A stretch of 64,000 nt of DNA from Mesorhizobium shangrilense (GCF_040537815.1 NZ_JBEWSZ010000001.1:4464001-4528000); one strand, 5' to 3'; positions 17,760 to 28,478 are shown, counted from the stretch's first letter. A program made the numbers and translations. Notes: generated from the sequence alone by a model not told the origin.

Positions 17760-18566
17760 ATGACCGGAGACCGATATCGGGTGCAAAGTGTCGGCCGCGC
17801 GCTCGACATCATCGACAAGATCGCCAACGCGGGAAAAGACGGTGCCCGCTTGACCGACCTGGCGCTGGCGGCGGGAATCACCAAGGCAGCCGCCTATGCG
17901 ATCCTGCTCAGCCTGAAGGCGGCAGGCATCGTGTCCGACACCGGTGAAGGCATGAGCAAGCGCTACCGGCTCGGTCTTGCATTGGTTCGGCTTGGCGATC
18001 TTGCGGCAGCCGGCACAGGCGTGGCCGAAGTCGCGATGCCGATCCTGCGCCAGCTGACGCAGGCGACCGGCATCACCTCGCGTGTGGCGATATGGGACGA
18101 GGATGCGGCTGTCGTCGTCGGCCGCGCCGATGCGCCCGACGCCATTCGTTTCGATGCCGCGCTCGGACGACGCGAGCGGCCGCACTGTTCGGCGGTCGGC
18201 AAGATCTTTCTCGCGGCAATGCCTCGCCAGCAGGCGATCGACATACTTGAGCGTGTCGGCTATCCGGCACGGACACCCAAGACCCTCAGCACGATACCGG
18301 CGCTCACGTCAGCGCTCGACACGGTCGTCTCCCGCCATTTTGCGCTGGACGACGAGGAAGATCATGCAGGGGTCGTCTGCATCGCGGCCGCGATCTTCGG
18401 CCATGACGGCGCGGCCATCGGCGCGATCAGCGTCACCACGCTCAAGCAATTGCTGCCGGACCACGCTTTGCCGCCGTTGACCCACGCGCTGATAGAACAC
18501 GCGGACCGAATCTCGGTGGCGCTTGGCGGCTTGCCGGCAGCGGCGTCATGGCCGGCGAAGGCATGA
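17760..18566 (+). CDS. IclR-family transcriptional regulator
   Basis: This 268-residue protein has an N-terminal winged helix (VQSVGRALDIIDKIANAG, then LTDLALAAGITKAAAYAIL) and a C-terminal GAF-like effector domain with the HCSAVGKIFLA motif near residue 140 that is diagnostic of IclR proteins. An AGGA lies 7 bases before ATG 17760. Its stop overlaps the start of the phosphatase gene by 4 bases, and it is divergent from the ABC importer. It therefore probably represses importer and phosphatase genes until a pathway compound binds. Confidence 0.93.
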   Translation: MTGDRYRVQSVGRALDIIDKIANAGKDGARLTDLALAAGITKAAAYAILLSLKAAGIVSDTGEGMSKRYRLGLALVRLGDLAAAGTGVAEVAMPILRQLTQATGITSRVAIWDEDAAVVVGRADAPDAIRFDAALGRRERPHCSAVGKIFLAAMPRQQAIDILERVGYPARTPKTLSTIPALTSALDTVVSRHFALDDEEDHAGVVCIAAAIFGHDGAAIGAISVTTLKQLLPDHALPPLTHALIEHADRISVALGGLPAAASWPAKA

Positions 18567-19393
18567 CCCTACCTGCCGGAGACTATCAGCCAATGCCCTC
18601 GAATGAGATCGAGCTTGCTCAGCGTTTCGACTTCGCCGTTGCGTTGGCCAGGCAGGCGGGCGCCGTCGCCATGCACTACTTTCGCAAGGGTGGAGATTTG
18701 CGGACGGTCGAGAAAGGCCCGCAGGACCTAGTCACCATCGCGGACCATGACGTCGATTGCCTGATCCGCCATTCGATTGGGGAGCACTTTCCCGATGACG
18801 GCATTCTCACCGAAGAATCGGGAGGCAAGATCGCGCAAGCTACCTGGGTGATCGACCCGATCGACGGCACCGGAAATTTCGCGCGCGGCATAGCAAGCTT
18901 CGCGATTTCCATCGCCTTCTGCGTCGGAGGCATCGCACGGATCGGCATCGTGTTCGATCCCGTGGCGGATGAGATGTTCACGGCATGGCGCGGCCACGGT
19001 GCTTTCTGCAATGGCGCGCCGATGCATGTCAGCGCTACGCAGGACATCCGGCAGGCTGCCGTGGAAGCCGGCTATTCGCGCAAGGCACCGCTGGCCGACT
19101 ATCTGGCCCTGCTCGACCGTCTTCTCGATGCCGGTTGCGAATTCATGCAGTTCGGGTCGGCGGCGCGCGGCCTTGCGCAGGTCGCCTCGGGGCGTATCGA
19201 CGCCTATGTCGAAGCCCATCTCTTCGCCTGGGATGTGCTGGCGGGGTTGCTGCTGGTGGAAGAGGCCGGCGGCTGCACGACCGGTTTTCCGCTTGTCGGG
19301 GACGGACAGCACGGCCTGGCCGTTTTCGCCTGCACGCCGGGCATCGGAGCGCCGTTGCGCGCGATCGTCGATGCTCGGGGAAAGACAAGGTAA
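18563..19393 (+). CDS. Inositol-monophosphatase-family phosphatase
   Basis: ATG 18563 overlaps the IclR stop as ATGA and gives 276 residues; ATG 18548 and 18593 are alternatives. The metal-binding motifs of the Mg-dependent FIG superfamily are present: EESGG near residue 85, DPIDGTGNF near residue 100 and WDVLAGLLLVEEAGG near residue 225. Members remove phosphate from inositol phosphate, histidinol phosphate, PAP or sugar phosphates. Being co-transcribed with an IclR regulator and beside an importer, it may dephosphorylate an imported phosphorylated polyol or sugar. That role is inference. Confidence 0.9.
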   Translation: MTLPAGDYQPMPSNEIELAQRFDFAVALARQAGAVAMHYFRKGGDLRTVEKGPQDLVTIADHDVDCLIRHSIGEHFPDDGILTEESGGKIAQATWVIDPIDGTGNFARGIASFAISIAFCVGGIARIGIVFDPVADEMFTAWRGHGAFCNGAPMHVSATQDIRQAAVEAGYSRKAPLADYLALLDRLLDAGCEFMQFGSAARGLAQVASGRIDAYVEAHLFAWDVLAGLLLVEEAGGCTTGFPLVGDGQHGLAVFACTPGIGAPLRAIVDARGKTR

Positions 19394-19542
19394 CCCTAGG
19401 CAGGCGGTAAATGCCATCATATGCGGAGCTGGGTCTGAAACGGCTGCAATGTTGACGGGCGCAAGGCAGCAGTCCACTTTTTGCCTGGCTCGCTCCCTCG
19501 GGCGATTTCATACCCGCAATTCCGTTGAAACCAGTGCAGGAC

Positions 19543-20505
19543 ATGACCAGACAAGCCGCCAAACAGCCCGCTGGAGATAACCGCAGCCAGACTGTCAGCG
19601 CAGACCTGATCGCCGTCGTGATCGCCGTGACGGATGGCAAGCCACGCGTGCTGACCGTTGGCCACGAAGGCGCCCTGCCATCTGGTCCGTTCGAACTCGG
19701 CCATCGCTCCCTGCAGTCCGGCCTCAGGGCATGGGTGGAGCGGCTGACCCACCATCCGCTGGGCTACATCGAACAGCTCTATACATTCGCCGACCGCGAC
19801 CGGGCCGGCGACGAACCCGTGCAACGGGTGATCTCGATCAGCTATCTCGGACTGACGCGCGAGGAGCCGGCTGTCGGACCGACAACACATAGCTGGCGCA
19901 ACTGGTATGATTACTTCCCCTGGGAAGATCACCGTGCCGGCGTGCCGGCTGTTTTGCCGGCTATCTTGATGCCTCGGCTGCAGGCATGGGCCGACGATGC
20001 TGAACACCCCGACATGCGGCATGACCGCTGGCAGCGTGCGGCGATCGCCTTTGGCCTGGACGGCCGTGCCTGGAACGAGGAACTTGTCCTGCAGCGCTAT
20101 GAACTGCTCTACGAGGCCGCGCTGGTGGCGGAGGCCTTGCGAGGATCAGCTGCCGGCAGCACGCCGGCTGTCCCAGGCCAGCCGATGATTGCCGACCACC
20201 GTCGTATCCTGGCGACGGGCATCGCCAGGCTTCGAACCAAGATCAAATACCGCCCTGTCGTGTTCGAACTGATGCCGCCGGCATTTACCCTGCTGCAACT
20301 GCAACGCACCGTGGAGGCGCTGTCCGGCGGGCTGGTGCACAAGCAGAATTTCAGGCGGCTCATCGAACAGCAGGACCTTGTCGAGGAAACCGGCGAGACG
20401 ATGTCCGACACCGGCGGACGCCCCGCCAAGCGCTTCCGCTTCCGCCAGACGGTGCTGGCGGAACGGGCTGTCGCAGGTACGAAATTACCACTTTCGCGCG
20501 CTTGA
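19543..20505 (+). CDS. nadQ: NadQ/NrtR-type repressor of NAD biosynthesis
   Basis: This 320-residue protein has two parts. An N-terminal Nudix-like domain (residues about 20-210) contains ADLIAVVIAVTDGKPRVLTV and TFADRDR; it lacks a full Nudix catalytic box, so it should sense rather than hydrolyse. The C-terminal winged helix (about 240-310) has the LMPPAFTLLQLQRTVEALSG and NFRRLIEQQDLVEETGE segments seen in NrtR proteins. It matches the COG4111-like alphaproteobacterial group called NadQ. It sits directly upstream of nadABC, and two like operators lie between them. ATG 19543 is preferred to a TTG 6 codons upstream, though both have weak ribosome sites. Confidence 0.85.
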   Translation: MTRQAAKQPAGDNRSQTVSADLIAVVIAVTDGKPRVLTVGHEGALPSGPFELGHRSLQSGLRAWVERLTHHPLGYIEQLYTFADRDRAGDEPVQRVISISYLGLTREEPAVGPTTHSWRNWYDYFPWEDHRAGVPAVLPAILMPRLQAWADDAEHPDMRHDRWQRAAIAFGLDGRAWNEELVLQRYELLYEAALVAEALRGSAAGSTPAVPGQPMIADHRRILATGIARLRTKIKYRPVVFELMPPAFTLLQLQRTVEALSGGLVHKQNFRRLIEQQDLVEETGETMSDTGGRPAKRFRFRQTVLAERAVAGTKLPLSRA

Positions 20506-20511
20506 CTTTCC

Positions 20512-20532
20512 TTATGCTCAAGTTAAGCATAT
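20512..20532. promoter_or_regulatory. NadQ operator 1 upstream of nadA
   Basis: A 21-bp imperfect palindrome, TTATGCTC-AAGTT-AAGCATAT. It starts 4 bases after a TTGACT (20502-20507) that could be the -35 of the nad promoter, so binding here would cover the -10 zone. Confidence 0.75.
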
Positions 20533-20539
20533 GCCCTTG

Positions 20540-20559
20540 TTATACTCAACCGGAGCATA

Positions 20560-20560
<1 letters not shown>
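20540..20560. promoter_or_regulatory. NadQ operator 2 overlapping the nadA start
   Basis: A second 21-bp palindrome, TTATACTC-AACCG-GAGCATAA, shares the arms and 5-base spacing of operator 1 and lies 7 bases downstream of it. Its last base is the A of the first possible nadA ATG, and its GGAG could also serve as ribosome site. Confidence 0.75.
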
Positions 20561-21542
<982 letters not shown>

Positions 21543-21546
<4 letters not shown>

Positions 21547-23093
21547 ACGTGGATGTTCATGCAGGTGACGGCCGACCGGTCATCATCGGCGGGGGAATCG
21601 CGGGGCTGATGACGGCGCTTCGCCTGGCGCCGGAGCCCGTGCTCCTCCTGTCGAAATCCGCGCTGGGCGCGGAGGCATCGAGCACCCTGGCACAGGGTGG
21701 CCTGGCGGTCAGCCTTGGCGTCGACGACAATCCGGCTCTGCATCTCGCCGATACACTCGCCGCCGGCGATGGTCTCTGTGACATCCATGCCGCAAGCAGC
21801 ATCGTGCACGCAGCCGCAACCGAGGTCGAAGCGCTGGCCGGTCTTGGCGTTCGCTTCGATCGCGATCAGGGCGGAAGGCCACAGCTTGGCCTGGAGGCCG
21901 CGCATTCACGGCACCGCATCGTTCATGCCGCTGGAGATGGCACCGGCCGCGAACTCGTGCGGGCATTGATCGCCGCCGTCCACAACACGCCGAGCATCAC
22001 AGTGGTCACGGGCATGGAGGCGCGGCGGCTCATCACGCATGATGGCGCCATCGCAGGCGTGCTTGCCGAAGGTGCCAAAGGTCCGGTGCTGTTGGCCACG
22101 CAGCGTGTCGTCATCGCCACCGGTGGCATTGGCGGCCTGTTCCGCGATACGACAAACCCGCTTGGCTGCATCGGCCAGGGCCTGGCGCTGGCGGCGCGGG
22201 CCGGCGCGGACCTCGCCGACATGGAGTTCATCCAGTTTCATCCAACGGCGCTCGATGGTCCGGCACGGCCCATGCCTCTGGTCAGCGAGGCCGTGCGCGG
22301 CGAAGGCGCAATCCTGATCGACGAGGCCGGCCGGCGTGTTCTCGAGGGTGTGCCGGGAGCCGATCTTGCGACGCGCGATGTCGTGGCCCGCGCGGTCTGG
22401 AAACATCTGGCAGAGGATCACAAGGTCTATCTCGATGCACGCCAAAGACCCGGCCGCGACTTCGCGTCCCGCTTTCCGGCCATCCATGCCTTCTGCAGGA
22501 GTGTCGGCATCGACCCGGCGAACGGCCCCATCCCGATCCGCCCCGCCGCGCACTACCACATGGGCGGCATCGCGGTGGATGGGGACGGGCGGAGCTCCGT
22601 CAACCGACTGTGGGCTTGCGGCGAAGCGGCCTGCACCGGTCTTCACGGCGCCAACCGGCTGGCCAGCAATTCTCTGACGGAGGCCGTGGTTTGCTCCAGA
22701 CAGGTGGCGCAAAGCGTTGCCGGCACAGTGCGCCAGAGCGCACGCCAACCAGTCGCCACGACCATGCCACCGCGGCCCGATCCCGCCTCCATACGCCCGA
22801 TCCTGTCACGTGCCCTCGGCGTTCTGCGAACCGGTGAGGACCTCGGCAGCGCCATCGCCTCTCTGCTTCCCATCGCCCAGGGTCACACCGCTGCGTCAGA
22901 CCCGGCGATCGTCGGCCTGATGATCGCGATCGCGGCCTTGCAACGCGAGGAAAGCCGGGGCGCGCATTTCAGGACGGATTTCCCGCAGAAGGCCACTAAC
23001 GCGCAGCGCTCGCGCTTGCGCCTCGACGAGGCGCTCGACACGGCGCGCGCCTTGTCCTCTGAAACGACATTCCCACATGCCCGGAGCGCCTGA
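21543..23093 (+). CDS. nadB: L-aspartate oxidase
   Basis: The 516-residue flavoprotein oxidises L-aspartate to iminoaspartate for NadA. It has the N-terminal FAD dinucleotide fold [16 protein letters not shown], the [14 protein letters not shown] loop, the active-site region [30 protein letters not shown] near residues 230-260, and the C-terminal helical domain of the succinate dehydrogenase flavoprotein family. ATG 21543 overlaps the nadA stop by 4 bases; the frame open from 21243 is out of frame over nadA. It is somewhat shorter than the E. coli protein (about 540), as expected for rhizobia. Confidence 0.96.
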
Positions 23094-23096
23094 ACC

Positions 23097-23945
23097 ATGA
23101 GCCTTCCTCCACTTCCCGCGATCATGTTCGAACCGCTGGTGCGCGCGGCACTTCTGGAGGACCTTGGTCGTGCTGGCGACGTGACGACCAATGCCATCGT
23201 CCCAGCGGATCATCTGGAAACCATGGTGCTGGTCACTCGCCAGCCGGGCATCGTCGCCGGCCTCGACCTCGCGGCCCTTGCCTTCCGGCTGATCGACCCG
23301 GCCATCCAGATCAACGTCGAGCGACCCGACGGCAGTGCGGTCCGGGCGGGCGATGTCATCGCGACCGTCAGCGGTCCTGGCCGGGGTCTGCTGACAGCGG
23401 AGCGCACGGCGCTCAATTTCCTCAGCCATCTGAGCGGCATCGCCACGGCCACCGGCTCGGTGGTCGAGGCCGTGCGTGGACACAGGGCCAGGATCGTCTG
23501 CACCCGCAAGACGACACCCGGCCTGCGGGCGCTCGAGAAATACGCCGTGCGCGCCGGCGGCGGCTCGAACCACCGCTTCGGCCTCGACGACGCGGTGCTG
23601 ATCAAGGACAACCACGTCGCCATCGCCAAGGGCATCCGCCCGGCGATCGAACGGGTGCGCGCCAGCGTCGGCCATCTGGTCAAGGTCGAAGTCGAGGTCG
23701 ATACGCTGGATCAGCTCGACCAGGCCTTGAGCCTCGGCGTTGACGCCGTCCTGCTCGACAACATGTCGCTGGAGTATCTCGGCAAGGCTGTTGCGATGGT
23801 CGACGGTCGGGCGATCACCGAAGCGTCCGGAAGAGTTACCCCCACGACAGCGCCGGCCATCGCCGCCACCGGCGTCGATCTCATATCGATCGGCTGGCTG
23901 ACCCACAGTGCGCCCGTGCTCGATATCGGGCTGGATTGCCGCTAG
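23097..23945 (+). CDS. nadC: Nicotinate-nucleotide pyrophosphorylase (carboxylating)
   Basis: This 282-residue enzyme turns quinolinate and PRPP into nicotinate mononucleotide. Family motifs are EDLGRAGDVTTNAIVP near residue 20, RTALNFLSHLSGIAT near 100, the CTRKTTPGLRALEKYAV loop near 135, and GGGSNHRFGLDDAVLIKDNH near 155 with its conserved His and Lys residues. It starts 3 bases after nadB, completing the nadABC de novo NAD operon. The stop codon itself is the first three bases of an 18-bp tandem duplication. Confidence 0.96.
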   Translation: MSLPPLPAIMFEPLVRAALLEDLGRAGDVTTNAIVPADHLETMVLVTRQPGIVAGLDLAALAFRLIDPAIQINVERPDGSAVRAGDVIATVSGPGRGLLTAERTALNFLSHLSGIATATGSVVEAVRGHRARIVCTRKTTPGLRALEKYAVRAGGGSNHRFGLDDAVLIKDNHVAIAKGIRPAIERVRASVGHLVKVEVEVDTLDQLDQALSLGVDAVLLDNMSLEYLGKAVAMVDGRAITEASGRVTPTTAPAIAATGVDLISIGWLTHSAPVLDIGLDCR

Positions 23946-23978
23946 GGCTCTTGTTTTGACTAGGGCTCTTGTTTTGAC
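23943..23978. repeat. Perfect 18-bp tandem duplication at the nadC stop
   Basis: The unit TAGGGCTCTTGTTTTGAC occurs twice in direct succession (23943-23960 and 23961-23978). The first copy begins with the nadC stop codon. The TTTTGAC end of the second copy is also the first part of an interspersed repeat that follows. Confidence 0.97.
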
Positions 23979-24014
23979 GCAATTCCGGACGGGAGGCCGC
24001 TTCACACTTCCGTG
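23972..24014 (+). repeat. Interspersed palindromic repeat, family B (degenerate copy)
   Basis: TTTTGACGCAATTCCGGACGG followed by a CCGC and CACTT segment is the reverse complement, with changes, of the element at 52782-52832. This copy has lost the matching outer arm, so it no longer folds fully. The remainder of the 402-base gap between nadC and the NRPS gene holds no gene I can support; the NRPS promoter should lie in its right half, but no clear -35/-10 was found. Confidence 0.7.
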
Positions 24015-24347
24015 TTTCAGAGCCTCTACCCGCCCTTCAGCGACGAAGGCGCGCAGAAATGTCTCAGTCGGTCAAGAATCGGCCATAGAATACTGCTTTC
24101 GGACAGCCCATCGCGTTCCCGATCATCGTTTTTTGTGATATCGGCCGCCTCAGATGGGCGAGAGTCGGGGGTGGACCGACAGTTGCCGCTTAGAATTGCG
24201 AACTCTTCTTCCATGCGGATCGCCATGGAGGAGAGATCAAGTACAGTTGGGCAAAGTCAGCCGACAGACGATGCTTGCTGGGACAAGCGGCACAACGCTC
24301 CGCGTGAAAACATATGACCGACGAAGTTCGGCTTATGACTGGAAAGT

Positions 24348-27300
24348 ATGGAAATGGACCATAGTGTTGATGGGGCCGAACTCGGCCGGAGCGCAGCGTC
24401 AATTTCTGGCGGCCAGCCCCAAGGAAAGACCGGCTCGGATGCCACGGCAAGGGTTATCGCTGCTCCCGGCATGACCGCGCGCGCCCAGATTCTGACCGGC
24501 GCCGACTTTGCCGGGGAAGGACAGCCCGATGAGCGGCTCGATAAAGTCTTCGAGCAACTGGCCACGACCTTTGCTTCATTGCCGGCGGTGATCTCGGACG
24601 GGCGTACCTGGACCTATCAGGAGCTGAACAAGCGGGCCAACCAGTTCGCCCGCCTGCTGATCAAGCGCGGCGTGCGGCCGGGGCACCGTGTCGGGCTCAT
24701 TCTCGACCGGTCGGCCGAAACCTATATTGCCGTGCTTGCGGTGATGAAGGCAGGCGCGGCTTTCGTTCCGCTGGCCACCGCCTTCCCGCAAGAGCGCATG
24801 ACGCTCATCATCGAAGACGCCAGCGTGGGATTGATCGTCACCATCGCCGCCTATGCGTCGCGGGCCGACCAGTTGCCTGTCCCCCATGTGTTGATCGACA
24901 GCGCCGCTTCCGAGATCTCCGCGCAGTCCGACGCGCCGCTGAAGCCGCACAAGGTGCCCGCTGCAGCCGACGACACCTGCTACATCCTCTACACGTCGGG
25001 CACCACCGGCCGTCCCAAGGGCGTGGTCGTCAAGCACCAGAGCTTCGTCAACTTCGTACGGGTCGCCGCCGCCTCCTACGGATACCGGCCGGGCGATCGC
25101 GTCTATCAGGGCATGACCATCGCCTTCGACTTCTCCTCCGAGGAGATCTGGGTGCCCTTCGTCGCCGGCGCGACTGTCGTGCCGGCGCCCGGCCAGTTGC
25201 CCCTCGTGGGCGAGGAACTCGCGGATTTCCTGCGCCACCACGACATCACCTGCATGGCCTGCAGCCCGACGCTTCTGTCGTCGATGGCGAGCGACGTGCC
25301 GAGCCTGCGCACCCTGCTGGTGGGCGGTGAGGCCTGCCCGCACAATCTGGTGGTGCGCTGGACGAAGCCCGGACGGCAAATCCTCAACACCTATGGCCCG
25401 ACAGAGGCGACCGTCACGGCAACAACGGGCGTGCTGACGCCCGACAGCGCTGTCACGATCGGTGCTCCGCTGCCGACCTACTCGATCGTCATTCTCGACC
25501 CAACAGTGTCGGAACTTGCCGCGCCTGGTGAACTGGGCGAGATCGGCATTGCCGGCATCGGGCTCGCCGTCGGCTATCTCAACCGGCCCGACCTGACCGA
25601 ACAGAAGTTCATTGCCGACTTCCTCGACCTGCCGAACAACCCGTCGAAGCGCATCTACCGGACGGGTGACCTTGGGCGGATCAACGACAACGGCGAGATC
25701 GAGTATAACGGGCGAATCGACACCCAGGTGAAGATCCGCGGCTACCGTATCGAACTCGGCGAGATCGAGGCGGTGCTGCTGGAGCAGCCCGACATCGCGC
25801 AGGCCGCCGTCACCACCTGGGAGATCGAGCCCGGCCGCGTCGAACTCGTCGCCTACTATGCACCCAAGACCGGCGTAGCGGCGATATCGCGTGCCGATAT
25901 TGCCCAGACGATGAAGCGACGCCTGCCGGACTACATGGTGCCCTCCTATCTGGAGGAACTGCCGGCGATCCCGATGACGGTCTCCAACAAGGTGGACCTT
26001 CGCCAGTTGCCGAAGCCGACGAGCGTTCGGTTGTCGGCCGACCAGGCGATGGTGCCCCCCGGCAATGACGATGAGCGCTTCCTGGCCGAGGCGCTGGCCG
26101 ACGTGCTGAAATTCGACGAGGTGTCCGTCGAGGATAATTTCTTCGACGATCTCGGCGCCAACTCGCTGCTGATGGCCCATTTCTGCGCGCGCGTGCGCAC
26201 CAGGAAGGAATGGGCGACGACGTCGATGCGCGACATCTACCTCTATCCGACAGTGGCGCGCCTGGCGAAACATCTGTGCGTGCCGGAAGAGATGACGATG
26301 GCCAGCAACGAGCCGGTCCTGACCCACCGGACATCGAACCTCGTCTACTGGACCTGCGGAATGGCGCAGTTGGCGTTCTACGGGCTCTACAGCTACGTTG
26401 GATTGTGGTCGCTCAACTACGGCCTCAACTGGGTCTATGATGCCCTCGACGAACCGCTGAAACTCTACCTGCGCTGCGTGCTGCTTTCGGCTGGCGTGTT
26501 CTTCGGCATGACGGGCTTTGCCGTGCTTGCCAAATGGGTGCTCGTCGGCCGCTGGAAGGCGGAAGCATTTCCCATCTGGGGCCTGCGCTATTATCGCTTC
26601 TGGGTGGTCAAGACACTGATCCGCACGGCGCCCGTCGTCCTGTTCCGCGGCAGCCCGCTCTACAGCATCTATCTGCAGCTTCTCGGCACCAGGCTTGGGC
26701 GCAACGCCGTCATCGAATCCCGCTCCGTGCCCGTCTGCACGGATCTGATCTCGATTGGTGACAACACGATCCTGCGCAAGGAATCGATGGTTCTCGGCTA
26801 CCGCGCCCAGTCCGGCTATATCCATACCGGGCCGATCGCCATCGGCCGCGGTGCCTTCGTGGGCGTGGGCTGCACGATCGATATCGACACCAGGATCGGC
26901 GACAACGCCCAGCTCGGCCATTCATCCTCGCTGCAGCGTGGGCAGAGCATTCCGGACGGCGAGCACTGGCATGGATCGCCACCGGTGCCGACCACGGCCG
27001 ACTATTGCAAGGTCCGCAACGTCAATCCGTCCCATGTCCGGCGCGTGCTCTACGAGACGGCGCAACTGGTGGTGCTGTTTACCCTCGTCACCCCGCTGCC
27101 GCTTCTGTTCCACAGCTACTGGCAGAATGTCAGCGACGACTATCAGGAGACGATCGGCATTGTCGCGATCGGCACCGTGGTCACGCTTTTCGGCTATATC
27201 GCCGTGGCCTTCCTCGCGGCAACGCTGGTGCCACGGGTGGTGAGCCTGCTTCTGAAGCCCGGCCGCACCTACACGCTCTACGGTTTCCGCTACTGGCTGC

Positions 27301-28478
27301 AGACCGTCGCCGAATTCTCCAGCAATTCCCGCGTCCTCAATCTCCTGTTCGGCGACAGCTCGGCGATCGTGCACTACATGCGCGCCATCGGCTGGAACCT
27401 GAACACGGTGGTGCAGACCGGCTCCAACTTCGGCAGCAACCAGCAGCATGAAAATCCGCTGCTCTGCGACATCGGCAGCCAGACCATGGTGTCGGACGGT
27501 CTGTTCATGATCAATATGCACAAGTCCGCCACCGCGTTCAGGCTGGAGCAGACCCGGATTGGCGAGCGCAACTATCTCGGCAACAACATCTACTATCCCC
27601 CGGACGGCCGCACCGGCGACAACTGCCTGCTCGGCACCAAGGTGATGGTGCCGATCGACGGGCCGATGCGCGAGAATGTCGGCCTGCTGGGTTCGCCCTC
27701 CTTTGAAATCCCGCGCATGGTGAACCGCGACAAGGAACTGATCGCCGGCATAAGCGAGGAAGAGCGGCGCAAACGCATCCGGTACAAGAATTTCTACAAC
27801 GCGGTGACGGTGCTTCTGTTCGTGGCGGTTCAGTGGACCACGCTGTTCGCCACGCTGGTGATCTGGGACCGCGCGCTCAACTATTATACCGACTGGGCGG
27901 AGGTGGCGTTGTTCGTCGCCGTGCTGCTGACCTCGGCGATCAGCATTCCGTTCTACATCCTGATCGAGCGGGCCAGCCTCGGCTTTGGCAGGCTGAAGCC
28001 GCAGATGACGACGATCTATGACGTCAAATTCTGGCGCCACGAACGTCATTGGAAACTGTCGGACTCGCCGATTACGCGGCTGTTCGGCGGCACGCCGTTC
28101 CGGCCGATCATCCTGCGCCTGCTGGGCGTCAAGGTGGGCAAGCGGGTCTATGACGGCGGCAGCAACCTGACCGAACGCTCCCTGGTGGAGATCGGCGATG
28201 ACGTCACCCTCAACGAGGGCTGCGTCATCCAGGCCCATTCGTTGGAGGAAGGCGCCTTCAAGTCCGATTTCATCCGCATCGGCAAGGACTGCACGCTCGG
28301 ACCGTCCGCCTTCATCCATTACGGCGTCGTGATGGGCGAAGGGTCCGTGGCCGATACGGATTCCTTCGTGATGAAGGGCGAAGAGCTGGAGCCCTATTCC
28401 CTATGGCGGGGCAATCCGGCCAAATTGCACCGGTTCGTCACGCCGGTTACGAACGGCGGTTCCGGGACAACGGCTTGA
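24348..28478 (+). CDS. Pls/PosA-type single-module NRPS with membrane-bound terminal domain
   Basis: This 1376-residue membrane protein contains an adenylation domain (about 70-560: YTSGTTGRPKG at 215-225, FDFSSEEIW at 260-268, YRTGDLGRI near 437, Lys548 in SNKVD), a carrier domain (about 575-645, phosphopantetheine Ser606 in DDLGANSLLM), then membrane helices alternating with three left-handed beta-helix acyltransferase-like regions (about 780-880, 1035-1130, 1255-1365). This is the layout of epsilon-poly-lysine synthetase Pls and PosA, which join one amino acid into a polymer and have no normal condensation domain. By eye the pocket reads D261, F262, E265, A305, L324, G326, T348, V356, T357, K548; Glu265 suggests a basic amino acid. 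ATG 24348 or 24354 may be the start. Confidence 0.92.
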   Translation: MEMDHSVDGAELGRSAASISGGQPQGKTGSDATARVIAAPGMTARAQILTGADFAGEGQPDERLDKVFEQLATTFASLPAVISDGRTWTYQELNKRANQFARLLIKRGVRPGHRVGLILDRSAETYIAVLAVMKAGAAFVPLATAFPQERMTLIIEDASVGLIVTIAAYASRADQLPVPHVLIDSAASEISAQSDAPLKPHKVPAAADDTCYILYTSGTTGRPKGVVVKHQSFVNFVRVAAASYGYRPGDRVYQGMTIAFDFSSEEIWVPFVAGATVVPAPGQLPLVGEELADFLRHHDITCMACSPTLLSSMASDVPSLRTLLVGGEACPHNLVVRWTKPGRQILNTYGPTEATVTATTGVLTPDSAVTIGAPLPTYSIVILDPTVSELAAPGELGEIGIAGIGLAVGYLNRPDLTEQKFIADFLDLPNNPSKRIYRTGDLGRINDNGEIEYNGRIDTQVKIRGYRIELGEIEAVLLEQPDIAQAAVTTWEIEPGRVELVAYYAPKTGVAAISRADIAQTMKRRLPDYMVPSYLEELPAIPMTVSNKVDLRQLPKPTSVRLSADQAMVPPGNDDERFLAEALADVLKFDEVSVEDNFFDDLGANSLLMAHFCARVRTRKEWATTSMRDIYLYPTVARLAKHLCVPEEMTMASNEPVLTHRTSNLVYWTCGMAQLAFYGLYSYVGLWSLNYGLNWVYDALDEPLKLYLRCVLLSAGVFFGMTGFAVLAKWVLVGRWKAEAFPIWGLRYYRFWVVKTLIRTAPVVLFRGSPLYSIYLQLLGTRLGRNAVIESRSVPVCTDLISIGDNTILRKESMVLGYRAQSGYIHTGPIAIGRGAFVGVGCTIDIDTRIGDNAQLGHSSSLQRGQSIPDGEHWHGSPPVPTTADYCKVRNVNPSHVRRVLYETAQLVVLFTLVTPLPLLFHSYWQNVSDDYQETIGIVAIGTVVTLFGYIAVAFLAATLVPRVVSLLLKPGRTYTLYGFRYWLQTVAEFSSNSRVLNLLFGDSSAIVHYMRAIGWNLNTVVQTGSNFGSNQQHENPLLCDIGSQTMVSDGLFMINMHKSATAFRLEQTRIGERNYLGNNIYYPPDGRTGDNCLLGTKVMVPIDGPMRENVGLLGSPSFEIPRMVNRDKELIAGISEEERRKRIRYKNFYNAVTVLLFVAVQWTTLFATLVIWDRALNYYTDWAEVALFVAVLLTSAISIPFYILIERASLGFGRLKPQMTTIYDVKFWRHERHWKLSDSPITRLFGGTPFRPIILRLLGVKVGKRVYDGGSNLTERSLVEIGDDVTLNEGCVIQAHSLEEGAFKSDFIRIGKDCTLGPSAFIHYGVVMGEGSVADTDSFVMKGEELEPYSLWRGNPAKLHRFVTPVTNGGSGTTA

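Noticed and set aside
24576..26921. A 781-codon minus-strand open frame
   Set aside because: It is antisense to the NRPS gene, which has all its domain motifs. The antisense product shows no recognisable domain.
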